Notes: generated by a model from the letters alone, not told the origin. Counted from the stretch's first letter, positions 16,116 to 25,198 are shown. The stretch: 64,000 nt of DNA from an uncultured Bacteroidota bacterium (GCA_900545215.1 UQXW01000001.1:122552-186551), one strand, 5' to 3'. Translations and numbers: made by a program.

Positions 16116-17369
16116 ATGGCAAAGCAAAGACAGATAGCAGAACAAATACAAAGGGTTCAAGGCACAAAATCAGGACGCATCATAGTGTTGACAGGAGCAA
16201 GGCAGGTAGGGAAAACAACCTTGGTGAAGAATGTTTTGAAAGATTACACCTATATTTCGATAGAAGACCCTGTCATGCGTCCGTCTTATCTCGGACTCAA
16301 TTCTGCCCAATGGAGCAAATTGTATCCCAAAGCGGCTTTGGACGAAGTGCAGAAAGAGCCACAGTTGATAGAAAGCGTAAAGGCGGTTTACGACCAATAC
16401 GACCAAGTAAGCTATGTACTGCTCGGTTCAAGTCAGATATTGTTATTGGACAAAGTGAAAGAGAGCTTGGCAGGACGGTGCAGCATTTTCGATATGTACC
16501 CCTTGACTTTACCGGAAATGCAGACAGAGAGTTGGTATGATAAAGTAAAATATTCGCTTTGGCAAACAATGCTTATGGAAGAGAATTTCCAATGCGATTT
16601 TTACCCGTCCTTTCTGTTGGATTCGGCAATGGTGAGCAAACAACAGGCGTGGGAGTTTTACCTGACCTACGGTGCTTATCCTGCGTTGGTCGATGAAAAC
16701 ATGTCAAAAGAGGAACGTTGGCAATGGCTTGCGAACTACGTCAGAACGTATTTGGAAAGAGATATAAGGGATTTGGCTGTCATAAGGGATTTGGAACCTT
16801 TTGTCAAATTGCAACAAGCCATAGCTTTGCAGACATCGCAAACCATCAATCTGTCATCGTTGGCTGTTCGTGTGGGTGTCAGTGCCAAAACCGTGCAGAG
16901 GTATTTGGACTATCTTATTTTGAGCTATCAGGCGATATTATTACCAGCATGGGATAGGAATGATAACAAACGTATAAGCAAATCCCCGAAAGTCCATTTG
17001 TTGGATTACGGAGTATTGCAGAGTGTCCTGCAAAAGAGAGGCGGAATTACAGGTGCGGAGTTCGAAAGTGCCGTGGTGGCGGAACTATACAAGCAGGCAA
17101 AGAACATATTATCCCCTGCACGTTTCTATCATTTCAGGACACATGACGGCAAAGAGGTCGATTTGTTGGTGGAATTGCCGCAAGGTTACATGGCATTTGA
17201 GATAAAGATGAGCGAACATGTGCAGAAAACAGATGCAAGGCATTTGAAAGATTTGGAGGATATTTTGGACAAACCATTGATTCATGCTTTCGTTCTGTCG
17301 AATGATGTCATCACAAGCAGAATTTCCGACAAGATAAGCATGCTTAACGCTGCCATGTTTCTTGGTTGA
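16116..17369 (+). CDS. AAA_14/DUF4143 ATP-binding protein
   Basis: A 417-residue protein with an N-terminal AAA_14 ATPase (Walker A GARQVGKTT at 27-35) and a C-terminal DUF4143 region. The latter includes YVRTYLERDIRDL, a helix-turn-helix-like AVRVGVSAKTVQRYLDYL, and FESAVVAELYKQ followed by FYHFRTHDGKEVDLLVEL and FEIK, which resembles a PD-(D/E)XK nuclease core. Family members abound in bacteria and archaea and their role is unknown. ATG 16116 is chosen for the GGAGGA ribosome-binding site 9 bases upstream. Confidence 0.85.
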   Translation: MAKQRQIAEQIQRVQGTKSGRIIVLTGARQVGKTTLVKNVLKDYTYISIEDPVMRPSYLGLNSAQWSKLYPKAALDEVQKEPQLIESVKAVYDQYDQVSYVLLGSSQILLLDKVKESLAGRCSIFDMYPLTLPEMQTESWYDKVKYSLWQTMLMEENFQCDFYPSFLLDSAMVSKQQAWEFYLTYGAYPALVDENMSKEERWQWLANYVRTYLERDIRDLAVIRDLEPFVKLQQAIALQTSQTINLSSLAVRVGVSAKTVQRYLDYLILSYQAILLPAWDRNDNKRISKSPKVHLLDYGVLQSVLQKRGGITGAEFESAVVAELYKQAKNILSPARFYHFRTHDGKEVDLLVELPQGYMAFEIKMSEHVQKTDARHLKDLEDILDKPLIHAFVLSNDVITSRISDKISMLNAAMFLG

Positions 17370-17428
17370 GTGTTCGGGTATGCCGGTGTGTTGTAAGGGA
17401 TAAAGCATTTTCGATGAGAATGTAAAAA

Positions 17429-17462
17429 CAAAGGGCGTTCGGTTCAGCGGACGCCCTTTTTC
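17429..17462. terminator. Bidirectional terminator
   Basis: AAAGGGCGT at 17430-17438 pairs with ACGCCCTTT at 17451-17459, followed by TT on the plus strand and preceded by A residues for the minus strand. It lies between the converging AAA_14 and outer-membrane protein genes. Confidence 0.8.
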
Positions 17463-17498
17463 GTTCGGGAAACTCCCCTTATGATTCGGTATGTTGAA

Positions 17499-18665
17499 TT
17501 ATAGATCTATCATTATGCCGAAAGAGAATGGTTTGAGGCTTTTCTCGTATGTGTTCTCGAAGATGTCGGTCAGGTTGTGGCTTGCATAGAACGTCCAACC
17601 GCCGAACTCTATTCCGAGCAGAGCCTCTGCCTTGAAGGTGTTGAACTGTTTGAAGCGGCTTCCCGTACCGGCTTCCTTCTTCTCTCCGTTTTCGTTATAC
17701 ACGGTTTTGAAGCCTGTGTGCGAATTGCGGTAATTCAAGCCGCCGATCACTCCTGCATGTATGTATAAGTTCTTAGCCAAACGGAAGTTCGCAATCAAAG
17801 GCACGGTTATGTAGCGAGCCACCAATTTGTATTTCTTTGGCGTTATATCATCGGGAAGGCTGATACCGCCCGCAGGGGCATTGCCTGCCTCGAAATCGAA
17901 ATTGAATACATTGCTCTGGTAACCTATACCGGTTGTGATGGAAACGGGATTGTCCGGAAGGAAGGTGTAACGGAACATGATGTCCCAACGGTTCGACCAT
18001 TTCAAGTTATAGGAATCGTTCGAAGCAGGAGTGGAGAAGAAATCGCCTTTCGCCCAGTTCAAATAGCCGTAACCCCATACCAATCCTGTCGAATGACTTC
18101 TGCGGGAAGGTTTTTCGCAAATTTGTTCACTCTTTGCAGAACTGTTGAGTTCATCAAATGAATCGATGATTTCAGATATGGCATCGGTAAAACGCTCGGA
18201 TACACCTTTCATATGGACGTTTTGTGAAAGCCCCACGCTGTTTTCGCCATCGTAAATCATTGTTCCGATTATCATATTTTTATTTCCGTCATCATCTTTG
18301 TCGATTACCGCCTTTGAAATGACAACGGAATCGGCTTGAATGAATAGAGTGTCCGATGAGGTGAGGGTTTTGTTTGCCGTATAGCAAGTCTTTTCAAGTT
18401 CATTGTTGATTTTTTCAAGCAGATAATCTTTGTCTCTCTCCAAAGTCTTTACATCTCGTCTGTTTTCAGCCTCTTGCTTTGAAACAACGCTGATGTAACC
18501 GATCAGTTTCTTCGTTTCCCCGCTGTGTATGCGGATTGTCTTGCCGTAGCCTTTGTAATCCGTTACGAATGCCGCACTGTCATCGATGAAATCCTGTGCG
18601 TTTGTCTTGCCGAATGCGAGGCAGGCCGATAGGAATGCCCCGATGAGAATGATTTTTTTCTTCAT
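17499..18665 (-). CDS. Outer-membrane beta-barrel protein
   Basis: A 388-residue exported protein. It has a signal peptide at about 1-24 (KKKIILIGAFLSACLAFG, cleavage near TNA-QDF), a periplasmic-type N-terminal half, and a C-terminal half of alternating amphipathic strands (WDIMFRYTFLPDNPVSITTG, FTPKKYKLVARYITVPLIANF-like segments, ending FSFGIMIDL). This fits the PorT-like barrel superfamily. It is the last gene of a leftward operon with an ECF sigma factor and a probable anti-sigma factor, so it may be a target or signal source of that regulator. Its function is not known. Confidence 0.7.
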   Translation of the reverse strand: MKKKIILIGAFLSACLAFGKTNAQDFIDDSAAFVTDYKGYGKTIRIHSGETKKLIGYISVVSKQEAENRRDVKTLERDKDYLLEKINNELEKTCYTANKTLTSSDTLFIQADSVVISKAVIDKDDDGNKNMIIGTMIYDGENSVGLSQNVHMKGVSERFTDAISEIIDSFDELNSSAKSEQICEKPSRRSHSTGLVWGYGYLNWAKGDFFSTPASNDSYNLKWSNRWDIMFRYTFLPDNPVSITTGIGYQSNVFNFDFEAGNAPAGGISLPDDITPKKYKLVARYITVPLIANFRLAKNLYIHAGVIGGLNYRNSHTGFKTVYNENGEKKEAGTGSRFKQFNTFKAEALLGIEFGGWTFYASHNLTDIFENTYEKSLKPFSFGIMIDL

Positions 18666-18694
18666 ATCGAATATGTTTTTATTGTTCTGTTTTC

Positions 18695-19558
18695 TTATGA
18701 CTTCACATTGACGCTGCGTCTCACCTCCGTGTAGGTGGTGTAACGCCCTTTGTCCATTATTTTCGAGAGAAAGCCTGTGATTTTGCCCAAAGCCTCCGCA
18801 CCCTTCTGCCGAGCCGTTTCCGTGGCTTTGGCAATAGTCTTCTCCACAGGCGTGTAATCCTTAATCAGGCTTGCCAACGACCTTTCTTCGTAGGTGTAAT
18901 GCTCATGGCGGTATTCCTTTATGACCTTCTTTTCCTCTTCCTGCACAGGCGGCATTGTCTCTTCCACCGCCAATAAAGCCTTCGATGCGGTTTCTTCACG
19001 CTCCGCTTCCTCGTTTCCGGTCTCCGGTTTCACATCCTGCGACACATCGCTTTTTTCAATCGCCGTTTCGTCGGAATAAACCGCCGATTCTTTCTTTTCA
19101 ATCTCCGATTTATTTTCGTGGAACGGCGTTTTATTTTCATCCTTGGCAACAACCTCTTTTCCAATGCTCTTCTCAGTGCATGTTTTCTGCGAAACATTAT
19201 CGGCAAGAGCAGTGCTTGCGACTTGTTCCTGTCTTCGGTCGCCATCGGAAAGCGGCAACAGCACGATGAGCAGCAGAAGCACTGCGGCGGCAGCGGAAAT
19301 CCACGCATACGAAGGCACTTTCAATACCAAGGATTTCTTCTTCCCTCCCGTGGCAAGGCGGAACAAACCATCCTTGTCCTCGAATACGATGTCCGACGGC
19401 TCTTCCAATTTTTCTTCCTTGTCGTAAGCCTGCAAGAGAGCGGCGTATTGCGGATTCTTTTCCAAGAACGCCTCCAATTCCTTCGCCTCCTCTCTGCTCA
19501 AATTGCCCTCCGCATAATCGAAAAGCAAAGCCTCTATGTTTTCTTTCCTTATTTTCAT
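18695..19558 (-). CDS. Probable anti-sigma factor (single-pass membrane protein)
   Basis: A 287-residue protein. The N-terminus (ALLFDYAEGNLSREEAKELEAFLEKNP) resembles the cytoplasmic sigma-binding domain of Bacteroidota anti-sigma factors, but no zinc-binding HxxxCxxC is seen. One transmembrane helix lies at about 82-103 (AWISAAAAVLLLLIVLLPL). The rest is a highly charged, Glu/Lys-rich periplasmic region of low complexity ending near KYTEVRRS-like residues. It starts 8 bases downstream of the sigma gene's stop codon, which strongly suggests a sigma/anti-sigma pair. Confidence 0.72.
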   Translation of the reverse strand: MKIRKENIEALLFDYAEGNLSREEAKELEAFLEKNPQYAALLQAYDKEEKLEEPSDIVFEDKDGLFRLATGGKKKSLVLKVPSYAWISAAAAVLLLLIVLLPLSDGDRRQEQVASTALADNVSQKTCTEKSIGKEVVAKDENKTPFHENKSEIEKKESAVYSDETAIEKSDVSQDVKPETGNEEAEREETASKALLAVEETMPPVQEEEKKVIKEYRHEHYTYEERSLASLIKDYTPVEKTIAKATETARQKGAEALGKITGFLSKIMDKGRYTTYTEVRRSVNVKS

Positions 19559-19566
19559 GTCATTGT

Positions 19567-20028
19567 TTATAGTTCCGATTTCAACTCTTTGAGCTTCACC
19601 CTTGCCCGAAAGATGTTTACTTTCACGTTTTCCTCACTCATCTGCATTATCTCTGCAATCTCCCTGATCGAGAAGCCCTGCCAATCCTTCAACATCAGAC
19701 ACTGCCGCATCTTCTCGCCCAAACGGCTCGTCAGATAGTCGATCAACTGCTCGTTTTCCAACTTGTCCGTGGTCGGTTCTGCATTGAAGACTGCGTTCTG
19801 CCGCACTTTCTCGTGGCGAATGCACTTCAACATATTGTTATGAGCCGTTGCAAAAAGCCAACTCTTCACTTTGCCCTCCTCAATCTCCTCTCCATGCTTC
19901 CAAAGCGAGATGAAAGTATCCTGCAAAACGTCCTTTGCAGAGTCCGAATCCCCAAGGTTCTTTACAAGGTAACGGAATAAACCATCCGAGTGCAGTTTTA
20001 TATGCAGTTGAAACTCCTTTTCGCTCAC
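19567..20028 (-). CDS. ECF-type RNA polymerase sigma-70 factor
   Basis: A group 4 sigma factor of about 153 residues. Region 2 is visible as LFRYLVKNLGDSDSAKDVLQDTFISLWKH and SWLFATAHNNMLKCIRH; region 4 as CLMLKDWQGFSIREIAEIMQ and SEENVKVNIFRARVKLKEL. The reading frame extends to a TTG at 20073, but a TAACTTTTG promoter-like element at about 20081-20089 would start transcription near 20073. I therefore prefer the GTG at 20028, which follows an AAAGAAG ribosome-binding site. It heads the operon with the anti-sigma factor and barrel protein and may regulate itself. Confidence 0.83.
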   Translation of the reverse strand: MSEKEFQLHIKLHSDGLFRYLVKNLGDSDSAKDVLQDTFISLWKHGEEIEEGKVKSWLFATAHNNMLKCIRHEKVRQNAVFNAEPTTDKLENEQLIDYLTSRLGEKMRQCLMLKDWQGFSIREIAEIMQMSEENVKVNIFRARVKLKELKSEL

Positions 20029-20073
20029 TTCTTCTTTGCAGCTTTTTATCCTAAGACCCCCGAGAGGCGGCAA

Positions 20074-20357
20074 AAGTTACAGGGCATGTCGAAAAAAAGC
20101 ATTTTTATTTGCCCGAAGCCTGCAACCACACCGCAAAATCGGTAATCCATAAACACCGAACCACAACGCAAAGCCCTGAAAGGAAAGTATATCCTGACAA
20201 AAGAAAGCCCTCGTGAAACCATATCATGCAATCTTCGGATTGAAACGCAGTATGGTTCATCGGGCTTTTCGACGTGTCGGTTCGCTTTGGTATTCAGTCC
20301 TTTGAGCAAGCAGGTTTTCAGGTTGCTTTTTCTTGTTCGGAATAAAGGGTTTTCGGC
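20074..20357. other. Intergenic region with an internal hairpin
   Basis: No gene is seen here between the diverging sigma factor and pdxJ. A long imperfect hairpin spans 20204-20268: AAAGCCC plus GTGAAACCATA-type bases pair with TATGGTTCAT plus GGGCTTT, followed by TTC. It looks like a terminator, although neither flanking gene reads into it. Confidence 0.45.
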
Positions 20358-20388
20358 TTTGCGGGTTTGAATTTTGGTTGTAATTTTG
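20358..20388 (+). promoter_or_regulatory. Promoter of pdxJ
   Basis: TTTG at 20358-20361 and TAATTTTG at 20381-20388 are 19 bases apart, a full match to the Bacteroidota -33/-7 pattern. Transcription would start near 20395, giving a 5' leader of about 40 bases before the ATG at 20435. Confidence 0.7.
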
Positions 20389-20434
20389 CATGGCGAAGCA
20401 GTGTTCGCTTCGTTTGAAAAGAGTGTAAAGAGAA

Positions 20435-21145
20435 ATGACAAGATTGAGTGTTAACATCAACAAAGTGGCAACGATAAGGAACGCACGCGGTGGAAATGTT
20501 CCCGATGTGATTAAGGTTGCCTTGGATTGCGAGAGGTTCGGTGCGGAGGGAATAACAGTTCACCCCCGTCCCGATGAACGACATATAAGGTACAGCGATG
20601 TGAGAGAGTTGAAGCCTGTGTTGACAGAGGAGTTCAACATAGAGGGTTACCCTTCGGAGAGGTTCATGTCTTTAATCGAGGAGATAAAACCGGCACAGGT
20701 AACGCTTGTTCCAGATGCTCCCGATGTGCTTACCTCGAATGCCGGTTGGGATACGGTGAAGAGAGAGGCGGAATTGAAGGAGATTGTCGGCAGATTGAAG
20801 AAGGTGTGCAGGGTATCGGTCTTTGTGGAGGCGGATTGTGCGATGGTGGAGGGAGCAAAGCGGTGCGGTGCCGACAGAGTGGAGCTTTACACGGAGAGTT
20901 ACGCCGCAAACTACAAGCAGAACAGGGAAAAAGCGATAGAAAAGTTCGTTATTGCGGCACGCAAGGCAGAGGAATGCGGCTTGGGCTTGAATGCCGGACA
21001 TGATTTGAACCTTGAAAATCTGCAATACTTTCATCAGATGATACCGAACCTCGAAGAGGTGTCGATAGGTCATGCTTTGATAAGCGACGCCCTTTACTTC
21101 GGTTTGGAAAACACCATACAGATGTACAAAAGATTGCTGATTTAG
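20435..21145 (+). CDS. pdxJ: Pyridoxine 5'-phosphate synthase
   Basis: Condenses 1-deoxy-xylulose 5-phosphate with 3-amino-1-hydroxyacetone 1-phosphate to make pyridoxine 5'-phosphate in the DXP-dependent vitamin B6 pathway. The 236-residue TIM-barrel protein has the family signatures LSVNINKVATIRNARG at 4-19, GITVHPRPDERHI with the catalytic histidine, EFNIEGYPS, FVEADCAMVEGA, and LGLNAGHDLNLEN. Length is normal. It has its own promoter and is followed by a cobalamin riboswitch unit with a separate promoter. Confidence 0.96.
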   Translation: MTRLSVNINKVATIRNARGGNVPDVIKVALDCERFGAEGITVHPRPDERHIRYSDVRELKPVLTEEFNIEGYPSERFMSLIEEIKPAQVTLVPDAPDVLTSNAGWDTVKREAELKEIVGRLKKVCRVSVFVEADCAMVEGAKRCGADRVELYTESYAANYKQNREKAIEKFVIAARKAEECGLGLNAGHDLNLENLQYFHQMIPNLEEVSIGHALISDALYFGLENTIQMYKRLLI

Positions 21146-21174
21146 AGCGATGAAGTAAATTTTCTTGAAATTAT

Positions 21175-21205
21175 TTTGTCGTTTGGGAAATAAGCAATAC
21201 CTTTG
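21175..21205 (+). promoter_or_regulatory. Promoter of the cobalamin riboswitch transcript
   Basis: TTTG at 21175-21178 and TACCTTTG at 21198-21205 are 19 bases apart, identical in layout to the pdxJ promoter. The expected start is near 21212, exactly ahead of the riboswitch aptamer. Confidence 0.7.
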
Positions 21206-21211
21206 CAGACG

Positions 21212-21375
21212 CAAACAGACGGTTTTCGCATAGAGCGAATTAAAAGGGAATCCTGTGAAAGTCAGGAACTAAACCCGTAGCTGTGAGTATCGGATAAACC
21301 GAAGGCCGTTAACCACTGTTCATTCGAATGGGAAGGAGGCTCTTTCGGGATACAAGTCAGAAGACCTGCCGTTAT
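21212..21375 (+). promoter_or_regulatory. Cobalamin riboswitch
   Basis: The conserved core of the AdoCbl-type aptamer is plain: AAAAGGGAATCC at 21242-21253, GTGAAAGTCAGGAACT, AAACCCGTAGCTGTGAGT near 21290, then AACCACTG (the B12-box region) near 21311, GGGAAGG, and AAGTCAGAAGACCTGCCG closing near 21370. The closing helix pairs ACGG-type bases near 21218 with CCGT near 21369. It lies 170 bases ahead of the YidE/YbjL-type transporter gene and is the only sensor on that transcript. Ligand choice between AdoCbl and other cobalamins cannot be told. Confidence 0.93.
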
Positions 21376-21547
21376 TGTTTATGAATTGTATCTTTCGGGA
21401 GATAAGGATATGGTTAAAGGTGTATTTATTTCGATATTTGGTCTCATTCGAAGTTAGTTTGGTGTTTATTTCTTTCGCCATTCCTTTATCCCCGATTGTA
21501 CAATACATAATTTGTAACACAGGTTTGAAACTTGAAATATTCGATTT

Positions 21548-23212
21548 ATGGATTGGTTTTATGAATTGCTGACCGGTCATTCGGTGGCTTCTTCCGTTTT
21601 GTTGCTGTCTTTCACCATTGCCGTGGGCATAATGCTCGGCAGGTTGAAGATTTTCGGCATAAGTCTCGGTATTACATGGATTTTGTTCGTCGGAATAGTT
21701 CTCGGACACTTCGGATTGGTTCCGGAGGCAGGTATTTCGACATTCATAAAGGACTTCGGATTGATTTTGTTCGTCTATTCGATAGGCTTGCAGCTCGGTC
21801 CCGGCTTCTTTGCCTCGCTTCGGCAGGGCGGATTGAAGCTCAATTTGCTTGCAGCTTTCTCCATAGTTCTCTCATGTGTCGTTACATACGTCATACATCT
21901 GCTATCCGGAGAGAGCCTGAGTACAATGACGGGAGTGCTTTCGGGTGCCGTGACCAATACTCCTTCGCTCGGAGCGGCTCAGGCGACGCTTGCCGATTCC
22001 GATGCCTCATCGGGCGATTTGCTTGCAACGGCATACGCCGTGGCATATCCCTTGGGTGTATTGGGAATAATCTTTGCACCATATATAATAAAGTTTCTTT
22101 GCAAGATGAAACCCTCTTCGCAGATGCAGGAAGAAGAGGCGGAGAAACATAACGCCACCATGAAAAAACTGCACGTGCTTATAGAGAACCAAGGCGTGGT
22201 GGACAGACGTTTTTCCGATATAATGAAGAACTTCAAGACCGCCGTGGTGGTTTCGAGGGTCAGACATGCGGACGGAAAGGTGGAACCGGCGAATGATGAC
22301 ACCGTTTTGCAGGCAGGAGATACGCTCCGCCTTGTAACCCACGCCGATAACGAGGAGGCAGTCGTCATGTTGCTCGGCAGAAAAGCCGAAACGGGAGAGG
22401 AGGATTGGGAAACCCCCGACCACACACTTGTTTCTCGTCGTGCAGTGGTTACGAAACCGGAGGTGAACGGCAAGAAGATAGGTTCCTTGCACATTCGCAG
22501 TCTGTACAAGGTTACCATAACGAGAATAAACCGCAACGGTATAGACTTGATTGCGGCAAAGGATTTGATATTGCAGACAGGCGACAGGGTTACCCTTGTG
22601 GGCGAGCAATCGAATGTGGAGAAGGTATCCTCGCTGTTGGGCAATCAGATGAAGCGATTGGAGTCTCCCAACCTTATACCTATATTTCTCGGCATTGCAA
22701 TAGGCGTGATATTCGGTTCCATACCTGTTTCATTTCCTTTCTTGCCGCAAAGCGTGAAATTGGGGCTTGCGGGAGGACCTTTGATTATCGCAATACTCAT
22801 GGGACGCTTCGGACCGTATTACAAAATCGTTACCTACACCACCACTTCCGCCAACATGATGTTGCGGGAATGCGGCATAGCCCTCTTCCTTGCCTCCGTC
22901 GGTTTGTCGGCAGGCAGGAACTTCTTCTCCGCAATAGCTTCAGGAGGTTGGATTTGGGCGGTCTATGGAATTGTCATAACGCTTCTGCCGCTCATCGTTG
23001 TGGGTTGCATAGCCGTGAAGAAGTTCCATGTAACTTATCCTTCTCTTTGCGGATTTCTTGCGGGAAATACTACAGACCCTCCGGCACTTGCCTTTGCCAA
23101 TGAACAATCCGGAAGCGATAAGCCTGCCGTCGCATACGCCACGGTTTATCCTCTGACTATGTTCCTCAGGGTTTTGGCGGCACAGGTGCTGATAATAATG
23201 TCCATGTCCTAA
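21548..23212 (+). CDS. YidE/YbjL-type membrane transporter (AspT superfamily)
   Basis: A 554-residue inner-membrane protein with the duplicated layout of the aspartate:alanine exchanger family. An N-terminal membrane domain (about 10-180, with VYSIGLQLGPGFF and GAVTNTPSLGAAQ) and a C-terminal one (about 385-554, with FLASVGLSAGRNFF and GNTTDPPALAFA) flank two TrkA-C/RCK_C-like cytoplasmic domains. The substrate is unknown. Control by a cobalamin riboswitch suggests uptake or efflux of a B12-related compound, cobalt or a metabolite whose handling depends on B12. It probably shares its transcript with the U32 gene 54 bases downstream. Confidence 0.85.
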   Translation: MDWFYELLTGHSVASSVLLLSFTIAVGIMLGRLKIFGISLGITWILFVGIVLGHFGLVPEAGISTFIKDFGLILFVYSIGLQLGPGFFASLRQGGLKLNLLAAFSIVLSCVVTYVIHLLSGESLSTMTGVLSGAVTNTPSLGAAQATLADSDASSGDLLATAYAVAYPLGVLGIIFAPYIIKFLCKMKPSSQMQEEEAEKHNATMKKLHVLIENQGVVDRRFSDIMKNFKTAVVVSRVRHADGKVEPANDDTVLQAGDTLRLVTHADNEEAVVMLLGRKAETGEEDWETPDHTLVSRRAVVTKPEVNGKKIGSLHIRSLYKVTITRINRNGIDLIAAKDLILQTGDRVTLVGEQSNVEKVSSLLGNQMKRLESPNLIPIFLGIAIGVIFGSIPVSFPFLPQSVKLGLAGGPLIIAILMGRFGPYYKIVTYTTTSANMMLRECGIALFLASVGLSAGRNFFSAIASGGWIWAVYGIVITLLPLIVVGCIAVKKFHVTYPSLCGFLAGNTTDPPALAFANEQSGSDKPAVAYATVYPLTMFLRVLAAQVLIIMSMS

Positions 23213-23266
23213 GCAATATTGATTGCAAAACGCCTATCGAAAACACTGAATGCTCGAAAGAAAATC

Positions 23267-25198
23267 ATGGAACAGCCATCTGAATCGATGAAACAAAGGA
23301 AATTGGAGTTGCTTTCACCGGCTCGCAACCTTGAAACTGCACTTGCCGCCATAGATGCGGGAGCAGACGCAGTCTATATGGGCTTCGAACGCTTCGGGGC
23401 AAGGGTTTCGGCAGGCAATACGGCGGAGGATATTCGCAAGGCGGTGGAGTATGCACATCTTTTCGGCGTAAAGGTTTATGTGACCATGAATACAATCCTC
23501 TATGACGAGGAATTGGAGGACGCAAGGAGGGCTTTGCACACTCTTGCCGAAGCGGGAGTCGATGCCCTCATCGTTCAAGATGCCGCAATGCCGGAACTCG
23601 ATGACATAAAACTGCCTCTTCATGCTTCCACTCAGGCGGATTGTTCTTCCAAGGAGAAGGTTCGTATATTGGGTGAAATCGGTTTCCGCCGTGTGGTTCT
23701 TGCAAGGGAACTGTCGATAGAGGAAATGGCTGACATACATCGCACATTTCCCGAGATGGAATTGGAGGTCTTCGTTCACGGAGCTTTGTGCTGTTCGTTC
23801 AGCGGGCAGTGTTACATGAGCGAGTACCTCACGGGCAGGAGTGCGAACCGCGGAAACTGTTGTCAGGCGTGTAGAAGCGATTACTCGCTCTTCCAAGCGA
23901 ACGGCAAATGCCTTGTTCGCAATGCTCCTCTTCTGAACATGAAAGACCTCAACGCTTCTTCGCTTCTCGACGAACTCGTTTTGAAAAGCGGAGCGGTGAG
24001 TTTCAAGATAGAGGGACGGCTGAAAGATGTCGTTTATGTGAAGAATATCACGGCTTATTACAGCCTTTTGTTGGACGAGTTTTGCAGAAAGCACCCGCAA
24101 TACTGCCGTTCGTCATACGGCAAGGCTCGAATCGATTTCACACCTTCGCCATCACGCAGCTTCAATCGCGGTTTTACCATCTTCAATCTCAAAGGAAAGA
24201 GCGAACCGACCTGCGATTTGAATAATACCAAAAGCCTCGGCACGTATGTGGGAAGGATTTCGGCGGTGGAGAAAAACCGAATGTATATTGAAACGTCGGA
24301 AATGCTGCACTCAGGCGACGGAATGGTGTACAGGATTGGCGACAAATCGGGCGGTTTTCTTGTCAACCGTGTGGAAAGTGCGTCTTTGCGGGCTGCGAAC
24401 AAGGGAGATAAACCGGTGAACCGTCTTATCATCTATCCAAATCGCCCTTTGACCGACATCAAAGCCGGCGTGAGTCTGTACAGAAACCGCGATAGAGTTT
24501 TTGAACAAGCCGTTCTCGACTCTCGCAAGCCTCGTTTGATAGAAGTGAAAGCCCGCATTCATGCCGTGAAAGAGGGTGAAAGGGAAGTGAATTGCCTCAC
24601 AATGGAGGCAGAAAACGGAGTGAGTGCCACGGTAAGCATGGATTTTCCCTTGGAAGCGGCACGCAATACGGAAAATCATGCGGATAAACTGAAAGCCATG
24701 CTGTCAAAAACGGGCGGAACGAACTTTCATTTGAGCGATTTCTCATACGAATTGGCGGAATCTTACTTCTTTTCCGCCGCACGGATAAACGCTTTGCGAA
24801 GAAGTTGCATAGAGCAACTCTCGGCGAACATCCGCCTGCATAATCGCCGAAAGGAAGAGATGACAATCAAAAAAGAGGGTATCGAAAGCATGACATGTCG
24901 TCGTGCAGACTATAAAAGCAATATATCCAACCGCCTTGCCGAAGCATTCTTCCGCCGCAACGGTGTCGAGGAGATAGAACCGGCATACGAGCTTACGCAT
25001 AGAAAAGGCGAGGTGGAACTTATGCGAAGTCGCAACTGCATAAGGTATAACCTCAATCTCTGTCTTCGTCGCAACAAACTCACACAGGAGCAGAAAGAAG
25101 ACCTTTATCTCACCGACCGAACCCACAAATACCGCCTCTCTTTCGATTGCCGCAACTGCGTAATGCACCTCTACACCACAGAAAACGAAGCAAAATAA
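23267..25198 (+). CDS. Peptidase U32 family protein (probable RNA hydroxylation/collagenase-like)
   Basis: A 643-residue U32 family protein. The N-terminal TIM-barrel part begins LELLSPARNLETALAAIDAGADAVYMG, and the family cysteine cluster reads CCSFSGQCYMSEYLTGRSAN followed by RGNCCQACR. A conserved NMKDLNA and FKIEGRLKDVVYVKNI follow, then a C-terminal extension. Although named peptidases, characterised relatives (RlhA, TrhP) hydroxylate rRNA or tRNA, and the cysteines bind iron-sulfur. Which role applies is not clear. ATG 23267 is chosen because GAAAGAAAA precedes it; an upstream TTG at 23219 has no such site. It lies downstream of the B12-controlled transporter. Confidence 0.85.
   Translation: MEQPSESMKQRKLELLSPARNLETALAAIDAGADAVYMGFERFGARVSAGNTAEDIRKAVEYAHLFGVKVYVTMNTILYDEELEDARRALHTLAEAGVDALIVQDAAMPELDDIKLPLHASTQADCSSKEKVRILGEIGFRRVVLARELSIEEMADIHRTFPEMELEVFVHGALCCSFSGQCYMSEYLTGRSANRGNCCQACRSDYSLFQANGKCLVRNAPLLNMKDLNASSLLDELVLKSGAVSFKIEGRLKDVVYVKNITAYYSLLLDEFCRKHPQYCRSSYGKARIDFTPSPSRSFNRGFTIFNLKGKSEPTCDLNNTKSLGTYVGRISAVEKNRMYIETSEMLHSGDGMVYRIGDKSGGFLVNRVESASLRAANKGDKPVNRLIIYPNRPLTDIKAGVSLYRNRDRVFEQAVLDSRKPRLIEVKARIHAVKEGEREVNCLTMEAENGVSATVSMDFPLEAARNTENHADKLKAMLSKTGGTNFHLSDFSYELAESYFFSAARINALRRSCIEQLSANIRLHNRRKEEMTIKKEGIESMTCRRADYKSNISNRLAEAFFRRNGVEEIEPAYELTHRKGEVELMRSRNCIRYNLNLCLRRNKLTQEQKEDLYLTDRTHKYRLSFDCRNCVMHLYTTENEAK

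Noticed and set aside
21375..21572. Small hydrophobic frame between the riboswitch and the transporter
   Set aside because: It overlaps the transporter start in another frame, lacks a ribosome-binding site, and lies where the riboswitch expression platform is expected.
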